The position numbers and the translations under genes are program-made. This document shows positions 1-7,629 of a DNA stretch of 64,000 nucleotides, piece by piece. The DNA is from Microbacterium helvum (GTDB lineage Bacteria; Actinomycetota; Actinomycetes; Actinomycetales; Microbacteriaceae): positions 496,001-560,000 of the forward strand of contig NZ_JACXZS010000001.1 in assembly GCF_014779795.1 (NCBI RefSeq), given 5' to 3'. The notes beneath the pieces were generated by a model that saw only the letters and a program-made list of their open reading frames with translations, was not told the origin of the DNA and did not search any database. Position 1 is the first letter of the stretch, and every line of letters starts with the position of its first letter.

Positions 1-753
1 ATGAGCGACAGCGGCGTTCCCCTGGCGATCGTGCCGAGCGGCACCGGCAACCTGCTCGCCCGCAACCTCAAGCTGCCGCTCACCGACCCGGCCGCCATGG
101 TGCGGGCCGTGTTCGAGGGCACCACCCTCGCGATGGACGTCGGGTGGTTCCACCTCACCCGCCCGGGCGGCGAGAAGGCCGAGCACGCGTTCGTGGTGAT
201 GGCGGGGATGGGCCTCGACGCCGCGATGATCGCGAACACCCGGCCACAGCTGAAGAAGAAGTTCGGCTGGGTCGCCTACGTCGACGGCGCCGCACGGTCG
301 CTGCCTGGCGCCAGGCCCTTCCGCGTGATGTACCAGCTCACCGGCCGCCGCATGCACTCCACGAGGGTGCAGAGTGTGCTGGTCGCCAACTGCGGGTCGC
401 TGCCGGCGGGGCTGGAGCTCATCCCCGAGGCCTCCATCGCCGACGGCGATCTGGACGTCGTGGTGTTCCAGCCGAAGGGCCTGTTCGGCTGGCTGTTCGT
501 ATGGCGCCGCGTCGCGTGGGACAACAGCGTGCTGCGCCGGTTCCGCGCCGGCCGGCAGGTGCTGTCGCTGCGCACCAAAGACAACTCCGTGCTGTATGCC
601 CGCGGCCCCGGCATCGATATCGCCGCGCAGGAGGCGCGACCGGTGCAGCTCGACGGCGACGAGTTCGGCGAGGCCGTCTCGGTGCGGGCCCGCGTCGCAC
701 CCGGCGCACTGCTCGTCGTGATCCCCGACGGCCACGTCACCGACGGCCTGTGA
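1..753 (+). CDS. Diacylglycerol kinase family lipid kinase (5'-truncated by window edge)
   Basis: C-terminal part of a DagK/sphingosine-kinase-like protein, which phosphorylates lipid alcohols using ATP. The visible reading frame has the PSGTGN nucleotide-loop motif at about residues 12-17, then the beta-rich C-terminal substrate domain with the conserved LDGD segment near the end (about residues 223-226). In this family PSGTGN normally lies about 70-90 residues from the N-terminus, after a GGDGT motif. The GGDGT part is absent here, so the ATG at base 1 is almost certainly internal and the gene starts upstream of the window. The gene ends at a strong hairpin and converges with the sugar ABC operon. 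The family call is confident; the exact lipid substrate is not determinable. Confidence 0.85.
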   Translation: MSDSGVPLAIVPSGTGNLLARNLKLPLTDPAAMVRAVFEGTTLAMDVGWFHLTRPGGEKAEHAFVVMAGMGLDAAMIANTRPQLKKKFGWVAYVDGAARSLPGARPFRVMYQLTGRRMHSTRVQSVLVANCGSLPAGLELIPEASIADGDLDVVVFQPKGLFGWLFVWRRVAWDNSVLRRFRAGRQVLSLRTKDNSVLYARGPGIDIAAQEARPVQLDGDEFGEAVSVRARVAPGALLVVIPDGHVTDGL

Positions 754-754
754 C

Positions 755-784
755 GAGTGGGTGCCGGGCGCCCGGCATCCACTC
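755..784. terminator. Bidirectional hairpin terminator between convergent genes
   Basis: Inverted repeat with arms 755-768 and 771-784 (GAGTGGGTGCCGGG pairing with CCCGGCATCCACTC, one G-U wobble) and a minimal CG turn. It fills the 44-bp gap between the lipid kinase stop and the permease stop of the convergent operon, so it can serve both directions. There is no U-tract, as is usual in high-GC actinobacteria. Nearly the same palindrome recurs at 51861-51886. Confidence 0.75.
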
Positions 785-797
785 CTTCCGAGGTTCG

Positions 798-1784
798 TCA
801 GCCCTTGACCGCGCCGCCGAGTCCGGCCGAGCGCAGGAACACGGACTGGAACAGCAGGAACATCGCAATGGGGATGAGGGTCGCGATCGCGAGCGCCGCG
901 AGGAACACGTCGAGCTCGGTCTGGCTCGCCACGGCGGGAAGCCGCACCGACAGCGGCTGCACGCGCGGATCGGGCAGCACCAGCATCGGCCAGAGGTAGT
1001 CCTTCCACGCGGCGATGATCGCGAACACCGACACCACGCCGAGGATCGGCTTCGACATCGGCAGCACGATCGACCAGAACAGGCGGAACGGTCCGGCGCC
1101 GTCGGTCTTCGCGGCTTCGAAGACCTCGCGCGGCAGATTGTCGAAGAACCGCTTGACGAGCAGGATGTTGAACGCGTTCGCCGCCATCGGCAGCCACACC
1201 GCGAGGTAGCTGTTGAGCATGCTCGCATCGCGACCGAGGAACGGCGGCGACACGATCGTCAGGTACAGCGGCACCAGCAGCACGATGCCCGGGATGAACA
1301 GCGTCGCCAGCACCAGCGCGTTGAGCACGGGCGCGTACCTGGGGCGCAGCACCGACAGCGCGTAGCCGCCGGTCGTCGCGATGAACAGCTGCGCGAACCA
1401 GGCGCCGGCCGCGATCACGATGGTGTTCCAGAAGTACTGGTCGATGTGGATGTCGTTCCACGCCGTCGACAGGTTCGCCCAGTCGATGCCGTTGGGCCAG
1501 AGCGCGAAGGGCTGCTGGATGGTGTCCTGCGAGGGCGTCACCGCCGACTTCGCGAGCCACAGGATCGGGCCGAGGCCGGCGATCGCGAGCGTGACGAACA
1601 GGAAGACGTGCGTCACCGACATGCCGAACCGGGTGCCGGGGCGGCGGCGCTCGGACGCCGAGACGATGGTGCGCTCGGCCAGATCGTCGAGGGAGTCGCG
1701 CTTGCGGCCCCCGCCGGACCCCCGGCGCGACAACAGGCCCCTCATGCCTTCGCGGCGCTCGGCGTTGGTGATCGTCGTGGTCAT
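798..1784 (-). CDS. Carbohydrate ABC transporter permease (MalG type)
   Basis: Inner-membrane permease of 328 residues for an ABC sugar importer (CUT1/MalG-like). It has a basic cytoplasmic N-terminus of about 55 residues, a first membrane span around FGMSVTHVFLFVTLAIAGLG, several further hydrophobic segments, and the cytoplasmic EAA loop (EVFEAAKTDGAGPFRLFWSI) that contacts the ATPase. It ends in the typical GGAVKG tail. The ATG overlaps the stop of the upstream permease by four bases (ATGA), so the two are translationally coupled. It is the last gene of the GH13, binding protein, MalF-type, MalG-type series. No ATPase gene is in the operon; a shared MsiK-type ATPase encoded elsewhere is the usual solution in actinobacteria (inference). 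Confidence 0.93.
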   Translation of the reverse strand: MTTTITNAERREGMRGLLSRRGSGGGRKRDSLDDLAERTIVSASERRRPGTRFGMSVTHVFLFVTLAIAGLGPILWLAKSAVTPSQDTIQQPFALWPNGIDWANLSTAWNDIHIDQYFWNTIVIAAGAWFAQLFIATTGGYALSVLRPRYAPVLNALVLATLFIPGIVLLVPLYLTIVSPPFLGRDASMLNSYLAVWLPMAANAFNILLVKRFFDNLPREVFEAAKTDGAGPFRLFWSIVLPMSKPILGVVSVFAIIAAWKDYLWPMLVLPDPRVQPLSVRLPAVASQTELDVFLAALAIATLIPIAMFLLFQSVFLRSAGLGGAVKG

Positions 1785-2752
1785 GAGGTGCTCCAGCGGT
1801 TCGTGAGCTTGAAGTACAGCCAGGACAGGATGGCGAGCACGATCGCGAGCAGCACCGACACCGCGGTGGCCTCGCCGTAGTCGCCGCCCAGACTGTTGCG
1901 GAACGCCTTGTCGTAGATGTACAGCAGGATCGTCTTCGTCGCCCCCGCCGGCCCGCCGCCGGTGAACAGGAACGGCTCGAGGAACACCTGCGCGGTCGCG
2001 ATGACCTGCAGGATCAGCATGATGAAGAGGATGCCGCGCAGCTGCGGCAGCGTGACGTGCCACACCTTGCGCCAGATGCCGGCACCGTCGACCTCGGCGG
2101 CGTCGTCCAGCTCCGGCGGCACCGACAGCAGGGCCGCCAGGTAGATGATGATGGACCCGCCCGCGGCAGCCCACGTCGCCTCGAGCACGAGCGAGGGCAT
2201 GGCCTGCGCGGCCGACGACAGCCAGGGCTGCGGCGGGATCCCGAACCACCCCAGCGCCGTGTTGAAGACGCCGTTCGGCGACGAGTCGTAGAAGAACTTC
2301 CACAGCAGCACCGCCACGACCGGCGGGATCACGACGGGCAGGTAGGCGAGGGCCGAGTACAGCCCCTTGCCGCGGCGCACCTCGCTCATCAGCACCGCCA
2401 TGAACAGCGGCAGCGGAAAGCCGAACAGCAGCGCCAGCACCGCGAAGTAGATCGTGTTGACGACCGCGCGCCCGAGCTGCGGGTCGCTCAGCACCGCGAT
2501 GTAGTTGTCGAAGCCGACCCACTCAGAGACGAGCAGGTTGGTCTTCTGCAGGCTCATGATCACCGACTGGACGATCGGCGACCACGAGAAGAAGAAGAAC
2601 ACGAACACCATCGGCAGCACGAACAGCAGGTTCGCGAGGCCCCCGCCGCGGTACCAGGTGAGCGGGGTGCGACGGGTCTTGCGCTTCGCCGGCGGGGCGG
2701 GCGGCGGAGTGGCCGCGGCGGCCGCCGGGCGCTCCTGTGTCATGGTCATCAT
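1781..2752 (-). CDS. Carbohydrate ABC transporter permease (MalF type)
   Basis: Partner permease of the alpha-glucoside importer, about 323 residues. A Pro/Ala/Lys-rich cytoplasmic tail precedes the first membrane span (LLFVLPMVFVFFFFSW). The EAA loop reads DAAEVDGAGIWRKVWHVTLP. I chose the ATG at 2752. ATGs at 2749 and 2743 are also in frame, and the AAAGG element just upstream fits 2749-2752 best. An upstream in-frame extension to 2812 would run into repeat-like sequence and has no ribosome site. A stem-loop and repeat separate it from the binding-protein gene, which may lower permease expression relative to the binding protein. Confidence 0.92.
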   Translation of the reverse strand: MMTMTQERPAAAAATPPPAPPAKRKTRRTPLTWYRGGGLANLLFVLPMVFVFFFFSWSPIVQSVIMSLQKTNLLVSEWVGFDNYIAVLSDPQLGRAVVNTIYFAVLALLFGFPLPLFMAVLMSEVRRGKGLYSALAYLPVVIPPVVAVLLWKFFYDSSPNGVFNTALGWFGIPPQPWLSSAAQAMPSLVLEATWAAAGGSIIIYLAALLSVPPELDDAAEVDGAGIWRKVWHVTLPQLRGILFIMLILQVIATAQVFLEPFLFTGGGPAGATKTILLYIYDKAFRNSLGGDYGEATAVSVLLAIVLAILSWLYFKLTNRWSTS

Positions 2753-2788
2753 CGGCCTTTGCGGTGAAGGGTGTTCGTCGTGCGGGGC

Positions 2789-2850
2789 GTTTCGTCTCGC
2801 GGAGACCTGCATTGAGCGAGCGCCAGCGAGTCGAAGTGTCGCTCAACGAG
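2789..2850. repeat. Copy of a dispersed TTTCGTCTCGC / GCTCAACGA inverted-repeat element
   Basis: Begins with CGTTTCGTCTCGC and carries inverted arms TTGAGCGA (2812-2819) and TCGCTCAA (2839-2846). The same words occur in full-length form at 31082-31278. This looks like a diverged member of an intergenic repeat family, sitting between the binding-protein gene and the first permease gene. Confidence 0.5.
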
Positions 2851-2876
2851 CGGGGGTCGGGAGACGGAACGCGTCG

Positions 2877-2922
2877 GGATGCCGCACCCCGGGGCTTCGA
2901 GAAGCGCCGAGGTGCGGCATCC
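2877..2922 (-). terminator. Intercistronic stem-loop downstream of binding-protein gene
   Basis: Perfect 12-bp arms GGATGCCGCACC (2877-2888) and GGTGCGGCATCC (2911-2922) around a 22-nt loop, 11 bases past the stop of the binding-protein gene. It could partly terminate transcription or stabilise the upstream message, giving more binding protein than permease, as is common in such operons. The structure is directly seen; the effect is inferred. Confidence 0.6.
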
Positions 2923-2933
2923 TCCACTCGCTG

Positions 2934-4307
2934 TTACTCGTCGAGCAGAGCCTGGGCGTCGGTCTGGGCCTGGGCGAGCAGCGCGTCGATGTCGGCGTTC
3001 TGATCGGTCAGCACCGTCTGGACGACGGTGTCGAGCAGAGCGTAGACCTCCTGCGTCGACTTCTTGGCCTCGCCGACGGGCGTCTGGTCCCAGATGTTGT
3101 CGGTGAACGGCTTCATCTGGTCGCGCGGCACGTTGATGTACGGCTCGATCCAGGTGAGGGACTCCTCGTACAGCTCACGGCTGAGCACGGGCAGCACCGG
3201 GGTGCCGACGGCCTGGTCGGAGTCCGCGAGCGCCTTGGCGTCCTGCACGGCGGCGTCCTCGTCCATCAGCTTCTGCATGTAGTACCAGTCGATCCACTCG
3301 ACGGCGGCCTCCTTGGTGGGGTCGTCGACGGTGGGGCTGATGACGGCGATGTCGCCGCCGCCGAGCGTGCCCGGGTCGTCGCCCTCGATCGGCACGACAC
3401 CGAGGCCGTAGACGTCGGGGTCGAGGCCGAAGTCACGCACCAGCGCGGTGTACACGTCGGACCCCGAGGTGTACATGCCGATGTTGCCGGCCGCGAACTC
3501 CTGGTTGATCGTGCCCCAGTCGAGGTCGACCTTCGAGCCGAACGAGTCGTCCTCCCACTTCAGGTCGTGCAGGAACTGCAGCGTCGCCTTGGTGGCGTCA
3601 TTGTCGATCGTCGAGGTGGCGGTGCCGTCCTGGTTGTCGGTCTGGGTGCGACCGCCTCGCGCGACGGTCTGCGCGGTCAGCTGCCAGCCACCGGTGTTGT
3701 TGATCGCCATCTGCGCGTAGCCGGCCTTGCCGGTCGCGTCATGGATCTTCTTCGCGTACTCGCGGACCTCGTCCCACGTCGTCGGCGGCTGGTCGGGGTC
3801 CAGGCCCGCCTGCTCGAACAGGTCGCGGTTGTAGTGCAGGCCCATCGCGTAGGCCTGGCGCGGGAAGCCGTAGATCTTGCCGTCGTCGCCGGTCACGCCG
3901 TCGAGGATGATCGGGTTGAAGCTGTCCTGGTAGCCCAGGTCCTTCATCTCGGCCGTGACATCCATGAGCTGACCGTTCTCGAGCAGCGTCTTGGAGTCGG
4001 TGAACGGCACCGTGAACACGTCGGGAAGGCTGCCGCCGGCGAGCTGCACGGCGAACGTCGGCCCCTCCCACTCGTACTCGACACCGATGATGTCGATGTT
4101 CGGGTGCTCCTTCTCGAACTGCTTCTCCTGGGTGGCGAAGGCCTCATACGCCGCCGCATCCGCTCCCGGAGGGAACGTCGCGACGCGCAGCTCGACCTTG
4201 CCGTCGCTGCTGTCGCCGCCGTCGGCGGCCGCCGAGCAGCCGACGAGCGCGCCGACGGTCGCCACGGTGGCGACACCGGCGAGCAGGACCCTTGCTGGTG
4301 ACTTCAT
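2934..4307 (-). CDS. Sugar ABC transporter substrate-binding lipoprotein (probable alpha-glucoside)
   Basis: Extracellular solute-binding protein of family 1, 457 residues. The N-terminus is a lipoprotein signal (MKSPARVLLAGVATV then LVGC, lipidated Cys at about residue 24) followed by a Ser/Gly/Asp linker. Mature-domain features include the conserved EHPNIDI segment and GGSLPDVF. It would capture the sugar outside the cell and deliver it to the two permeases downstream. It follows the GH13 gene by 30 bases on the same strand, and a LacI regulator lies further upstream, so an alpha-glucoside or maltooligosaccharide ligand is likely. The ligand is inferred from the neighbouring enzyme only. 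Confidence 0.9.
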   Translation of the reverse strand: MKSPARVLLAGVATVATVGALVGCSAAADGGDSSDGKVELRVATFPPGADAAAYEAFATQEKQFEKEHPNIDIIGVEYEWEGPTFAVQLAGGSLPDVFTVPFTDSKTLLENGQLMDVTAEMKDLGYQDSFNPIILDGVTGDDGKIYGFPRQAYAMGLHYNRDLFEQAGLDPDQPPTTWDEVREYAKKIHDATGKAGYAQMAINNTGGWQLTAQTVARGGRTQTDNQDGTATSTIDNDATKATLQFLHDLKWEDDSFGSKVDLDWGTINQEFAAGNIGMYTSGSDVYTALVRDFGLDPDVYGLGVVPIEGDDPGTLGGGDIAVISPTVDDPTKEAAVEWIDWYYMQKLMDEDAAVQDAKALADSDQAVGTPVLPVLSRELYEESLTWIEPYINVPRDQMKPFTDNIWDQTPVGEAKKSTQEVYALLDTVVQTVLTDQNADIDALLAQAQTDAQALLDE

Positions 4308-4337
4308 CGTCTTTCCTTTCGTGTGGGGCGTTCCGCG

Positions 4338-6083
4338 TCAGCCTCTCGGCGCGGGCGTCCCGGGGGTGGTGTTGGTGGTGTGGGACTCGGGTCGCAGGCG
4401 CAGCCAGACGGCGGCGTCGCCCGGCAGGGCGCCGTCCTCGAGCGGCGAGCTCGACAGGAGCACGCTCGCGCCTGCGGGCAGGGCGACCGGGTCCTCGCCG
4501 GTGTTGACGAGGCATGCGAAGCGGTCGCCGCGACGGAAGGCGAGGACGTCGGCGCCGTGGCCGGTGCGTCCCGCGAGACCGGGCACGTCGTCCCACCACT
4601 CGAGCGGGCCGTCGCCGAGCTCGGGCAGCTGACGGCGCAGCCGCAGCGCGTCGCGGTACAGATTGAGCGTCGACGCCGGATCCGCCTGCTGCGCGGCGAC
4701 GGTCAGCGCCGCCCAGGCCTCCGGCTGCGGCAGCCAGGTCTCTGCACCGTCGGGGCTGAACCCGAACGGAGCCCGGTCGCCGGCCCACGGCAGCGGCACC
4801 CGGCATCCATCCCTCCCCGGGTCCGTTCCGCCGGAGCGGAAGTGCATCGGGTCCTCGATGAGGTGCAGCGGCAGGTCCTCGACCTCGGGCAGGCCGAGCT
4901 CGTCGCCCTGGTAGATGTATAGGCTGCCGGGCAGCGCTGCGACCAGCAGGGCCGCCGCGCGGGCGCGGTGCAGACCGAGCTCGGGGTCGGTCGGCACGCC
5001 GAAGCGCTTCTTGAGGAACGCGAACGCCGTGTCTTCCCGCCCGTACCGCGTGACCGGGCGGGTGACGTCGTGGTTGCTCAGCACCCAGGTGCTGGGGGCG
5101 CCCACCGGGGCGTGCGCCTCGAGCGTCGACGAGATCGATTCGCGGAAGGATGCCGCCCCCCACGGCCGCGCCAGGAAGTCGAAGTTGAAGGCGGTGTGCA
5201 TCTCATCGGGGCGCAGGTAGTTGGTGAACCGCACGATGTCGGGCACCCAGATCTCGCCGACCAGCACGCGGGTGCCGGGGTACGAGTCGGCGATCGCGCG
5301 CCACGAGCGGTAGACGTCGTGCAGCTCGTCGCGGTCCTCGGTGGGGTGCTGGCCGGCGCCCTGCTTCTCGCCGACCTCGGGCAGCTCGGGGTCCTTGACG
5401 AGCAGGGCCGCCGAGTCGATGCGCACGCCTGCGACACCGCGGTCGAACCAGAAGCGCAGGATGTCCTCGTGCTCGCGGCGCACGTCGGGGTGGTTCCAGT
5501 TGAGGTCGGGCTGCTCGGGGGTGAACATGTGCAGGTACCACTCCCCCGGCGTGCCGTCGGGGTTCGTCGTGCGCGTCCACGTCTCGCCCTGGAAGCTCGA
5601 AACCCAATGCGTCGGGATCTCGTCGCCGTTCGGGCCCTTGCCGGGGTGGAACCAGAACCGCTCGCGCTCGGGGCTGCCGGGGCCGGCGGCCAGCGCCGCC
5701 TGGAACCACGGGTGCTGGTCCGAGATGTGGTTGGGGACGACGTCGATGATGGTGCGGATGCCGAGGGCCAGCGCCTCCTGGATCAGCAGCTCGGCCTCTT
5801 CGAGGGTGCCGAAGCGGGGGTCGATGTCGCGGTAGTCCCGCACGTCGTAGCCGCCATCGGCCAGCGGGCTCGGGTACCAGGGGTTGAACCAGATCGCATC
5901 GACGCCGAGGTCCTTCAGGTAGCCGAGGTGGGCGCGCACGCCGGCGAGATCGCCCGTGCCGTCGCCGTTGCCGTCCGCGAAGCTGCGCACGTAGACCTGG
6001 TAGATGACGGCCGACCGCCACCACAGCGGATCGTCGCCGGCGGGCACGACACGTGCGCCGTGCGTCAGGACCTCGGTGTCCAC
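4338..6083 (-). CDS. Glycoside hydrolase family 13 alpha-glucosidase
   Basis: Cytoplasmic alpha-glucosidase of about 581 residues that should hydrolyse imported alpha-glucosides to glucose. The catalytic (beta/alpha)8 barrel shows all GH13 motifs: DVVPNH (region I, about 114-119), GVRIDSAA with nucleophile Asp at about 223, VGEIW with acid/base Glu at about 277, and LSNHDV with the transition-state Asp at about 339. A C-terminal beta domain follows. No signal peptide is present. I chose the GTG at 6083 because GAGGAG lies four bases upstream; an ATG at 6167 would extend the protein into sequence that does not resemble GH13. It is the first gene of the operon and lies behind a spacer with candidate LacI sites. 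Exact linkage specificity (alpha-1,4 or alpha-1,6) cannot be read from sequence. Confidence 0.92.
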   Translation of the reverse strand: MDTEVLTHGARVVPAGDDPLWWRSAVIYQVYVRSFADGNGDGTGDLAGVRAHLGYLKDLGVDAIWFNPWYPSPLADGGYDVRDYRDIDPRFGTLEEAELLIQEALALGIRTIIDVVPNHISDQHPWFQAALAAGPGSPERERFWFHPGKGPNGDEIPTHWVSSFQGETWTRTTNPDGTPGEWYLHMFTPEQPDLNWNHPDVRREHEDILRFWFDRGVAGVRIDSAALLVKDPELPEVGEKQGAGQHPTEDRDELHDVYRSWRAIADSYPGTRVLVGEIWVPDIVRFTNYLRPDEMHTAFNFDFLARPWGAASFRESISSTLEAHAPVGAPSTWVLSNHDVTRPVTRYGREDTAFAFLKKRFGVPTDPELGLHRARAAALLVAALPGSLYIYQGDELGLPEVEDLPLHLIEDPMHFRSGGTDPGRDGCRVPLPWAGDRAPFGFSPDGAETWLPQPEAWAALTVAAQQADPASTLNLYRDALRLRRQLPELGDGPLEWWDDVPGLAGRTGHGADVLAFRRGDRFACLVNTGEDPVALPAGASVLLSSSPLEDGALPGDAAVWLRLRPESHTTNTTPGTPAPRG

Positions 6084-6144
6084 AGAACTCCTCGTTCGTC
6101 GTTGAAAGTCTCGTTGGAGAGAATGTACGACGCCGGATCGGTTA

Positions 6145-6187
6145 ACGCAACTCTTTGACAGATCCACGCAAGATCACGATGTGCAAC
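6145..6187. promoter_or_regulatory. Candidate operator region of the alpha-glucoside operon
   Basis: Upstream of the GH13 start the sequence has ACGCAAC (6145-6150 region) and ACGCAAGATCACG followed by GTGCAAC (6166-6187). The ACGCAAG and GCAA words recur upstream of the adjacent LacI gene (7527-7563). A shared site for that regulator is plausible but the half-site spacing is not regular, so this is tentative. Confidence 0.35.
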
Positions 6188-6222
6188 TCCGCCGGGGCGT
6201 CGCCCCGTGTCCACCCCTTCGG

Positions 6223-6356
6223 CTCCGCAGTCAGGTTCTGTTGCGGCGGGCACAGCGGGCGCGCAGAAGGTGACTGCGGAGCAGCTCCTCCCCCTTGCTC
6301 CGCAGTCAGCTTCTGCTGCTGCGGACGGGACGGGCGCGCAGAAGGTGACTGCGGAG
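6223..6356. repeat. Two tandem copies of a 75-bp hairpin unit
   Basis: Two units, period 75 bp. Each is bounded by CTCCGCAGTCA (6223-6233; 6298-6308) and its exact reverse complement TGACTGCGGAG (6271-6281; 6346-6356), with the pairing extending through TTCTG/CAGAAG. They lie in the 424-bp gap between the regulator and the alpha-glucosidase gene. Function unknown. Possible roles are terminator for the LacI transcript or a mobile hairpin element. Confidence 0.8.
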
Positions 6357-6446
6357 CATGGAAGCGTCGGGAGGCTCGGCGCGGGTGCGGCGCGGGCGAG
6401 GACGCGACGGGACGAAGCCGCGGATGAGATCGGGCACGGCGACGGC

Positions 6447-6524
6447 GCGGGCGGCGGGGTCAGCGGGCGGCGGGGTCAGCGGGCGGCGGGGTCAGCGGGC
6501 GGCGGGGTCAGCGGGCGGCGGGGC
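6447..6524. repeat. 16-bp tandem repeat running into the LacI stop codon
   Basis: Four full copies (6447-6510) plus a partial fifth (6511-6524) of GCGGGCGGCGGGGTCA. The TCA of the fourth copy (6508-6510) is the stop codon of the minus-strand LacI gene, and the partial copy encodes its last residues (PAAR). Copy-number change downstream of the stop would not alter the protein, but loss of the last TCA would. Confidence 0.9.
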
Positions 6525-7515
6525 CCGTCGAGGCGCGCAGGACGAGCTCGGGCTCGAACAGCAGCTCGTCACCCGCCTCCGTGGTGCCGGCGATCTGCGA
6601 CAGCAGCAGGTCGATCACGGTGCGACCCATCGATTCGATCGGCTGGCGCACCGTCGTCAGCGGCGGCTCGGTGCAGCTCATCAGGAACGAGTCGTCGTAC
6701 CCGACCACGCTGACGTCGTCGGGCACGCTCAGGCCCGCCCGGCGGGCGGCGCGCACGGCGCCGAGGGCGAGCGGGTCGCTCGCGCACACGACGGCTGTCG
6801 CGCCGGCGGCGAAGAGACGGGATGCCCCGGCCTGGCCCGATTCCAGCGAGTACAGGCCGCGCACCACGAGTCCTTCGTCCAGCGGCGAGCCCAGTCGCTC
6901 CAGCAGGCGGCGGGCCGCCGCGAGCTTGCGCTGCGAGGGGATGTGGTCCAGCGGCCCCAGCAGCATGCCGATGCGGCGGTGGCCCAGCTGGTGCAGGTGC
7001 TGGATGGCCTGCTCGGCAGCCGCGGCGTCGTCGGTCGACACCGTCGCGAAGTCGAGCGCGCTGATGCGGGCGTTCACGAGCACGGTCGGCAGGTTCACCT
7101 GGCGGATGCGCTCGTAGTGCTCGTGCGCGGCGTCGGCCTGGCTGTAGTTGCCGCCGAGGAAGATCACGCCCGACACCTGCTGCTGCAGCAGGAGGTCGAC
7201 GTAGTCGGATTCGGTGATGCCGCCGGCGTTCTGCGTGCACAGCAGCGGCGTGTAGCCGTTCTGGGTGAGCCCGCCGCCGATGATCTCGGCGAGCGCGGGG
7301 AAGATCGGGTTCTGCAGTTCGGGCAGCACGAGTCCGACCAGCCGCGCGCGTTCGCCGCGCAGCTTGGTGGGCCGCTCGTAGCCGAGCACGTCGAGCGCGG
7401 TGAGCACGGCCTGGCGCGTGGCGTCCGAGACGCCGGGCTTGTCGTTGAGCACGCGGCTGACGGTGGCCTCGCTGACACCCACCTTGCGCGCCACTTCGGC
7501 GAGACGCTTCGACAT
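6508..7515 (-). CDS. LacI-family transcriptional regulator of the alpha-glucoside locus
   Basis: Classic LacI/GalR repressor of 335 residues. It has an N-terminal helix-turn-helix (LAEVARKVGVSEATVSRVLN, residues 5-24), a hinge, then a periplasmic-binding-protein-like sugar sensor with typical VPDDVSVVGYDD near residue 265. Start ATG 7515 gives the standard MSKRLAEVARKVGVS N-terminus. The gene lies directly upstream of the GH13/ABC operon on the same strand, separated by a repeat-filled 424-bp spacer, so that operon is the likely target and an alpha-glucoside the likely inducer (inference). The 3' end lies inside a 16-bp tandem repeat. It is divergent from the photolyase gene, whose promoter must share the 114-bp gap. 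Confidence 0.93.
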   Translation of the reverse strand: MSKRLAEVARKVGVSEATVSRVLNDKPGVSDATRQAVLTALDVLGYERPTKLRGERARLVGLVLPELQNPIFPALAEIIGGGLTQNGYTPLLCTQNAGGITESDYVDLLLQQQVSGVIFLGGNYSQADAAHEHYERIRQVNLPTVLVNARISALDFATVSTDDAAAAEQAIQHLHQLGHRRIGMLLGPLDHIPSQRKLAAARRLLERLGSPLDEGLVVRGLYSLESGQAGASRLFAAGATAVVCASDPLALGAVRAARRAGLSVPDDVSVVGYDDSFLMSCTEPPLTTVRQPIESMGRTVIDLLLSQIAGTTEAGDELLFEPELVLRASTGPAAR

Positions 7516-7526
7516 GCGCTCAGTGT

Positions 7527-7563
7527 ACGCAAGAAATTGCAGGATCGCGCAAGTGGCTGCAAG
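7527..7563. promoter_or_regulatory. Candidate LacI operators in the regulator/photolyase divergent region
   Basis: Overlapping dyads GCAAGAAATTGC (7529-7540) and TTGCAGGATCGCGCAA (7537-7552), followed by CTGCAAG. They lie just upstream of the LacI start and are consistent with autoregulation. Similar GCAA/TTGC half-sites lie upstream of the GH13 gene. The dyads are seen; the assignment is inferred. Confidence 0.4.
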
Positions 7564-7629
7564 CGGCGTCGGCGAGCTCGCCGGCTGCCGCCCAAGCCCC
7601 GCCCGGCACGCGGACGGCAGGATGGGGTC

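Noticed and set aside
144..1880. 578-codon plus-strand frame across the lipid kinase and permease genes
   Set aside because: Crosses the terminator and two genes; very high Arg/Ala content and no recognisable domain.
6084..6167. Alternative ATG start at 6167 for the GH13 gene
   Set aside because: The extra 28 residues do not resemble GH13 N-termini, and a GAGGAG site sits just before GTG 6083.
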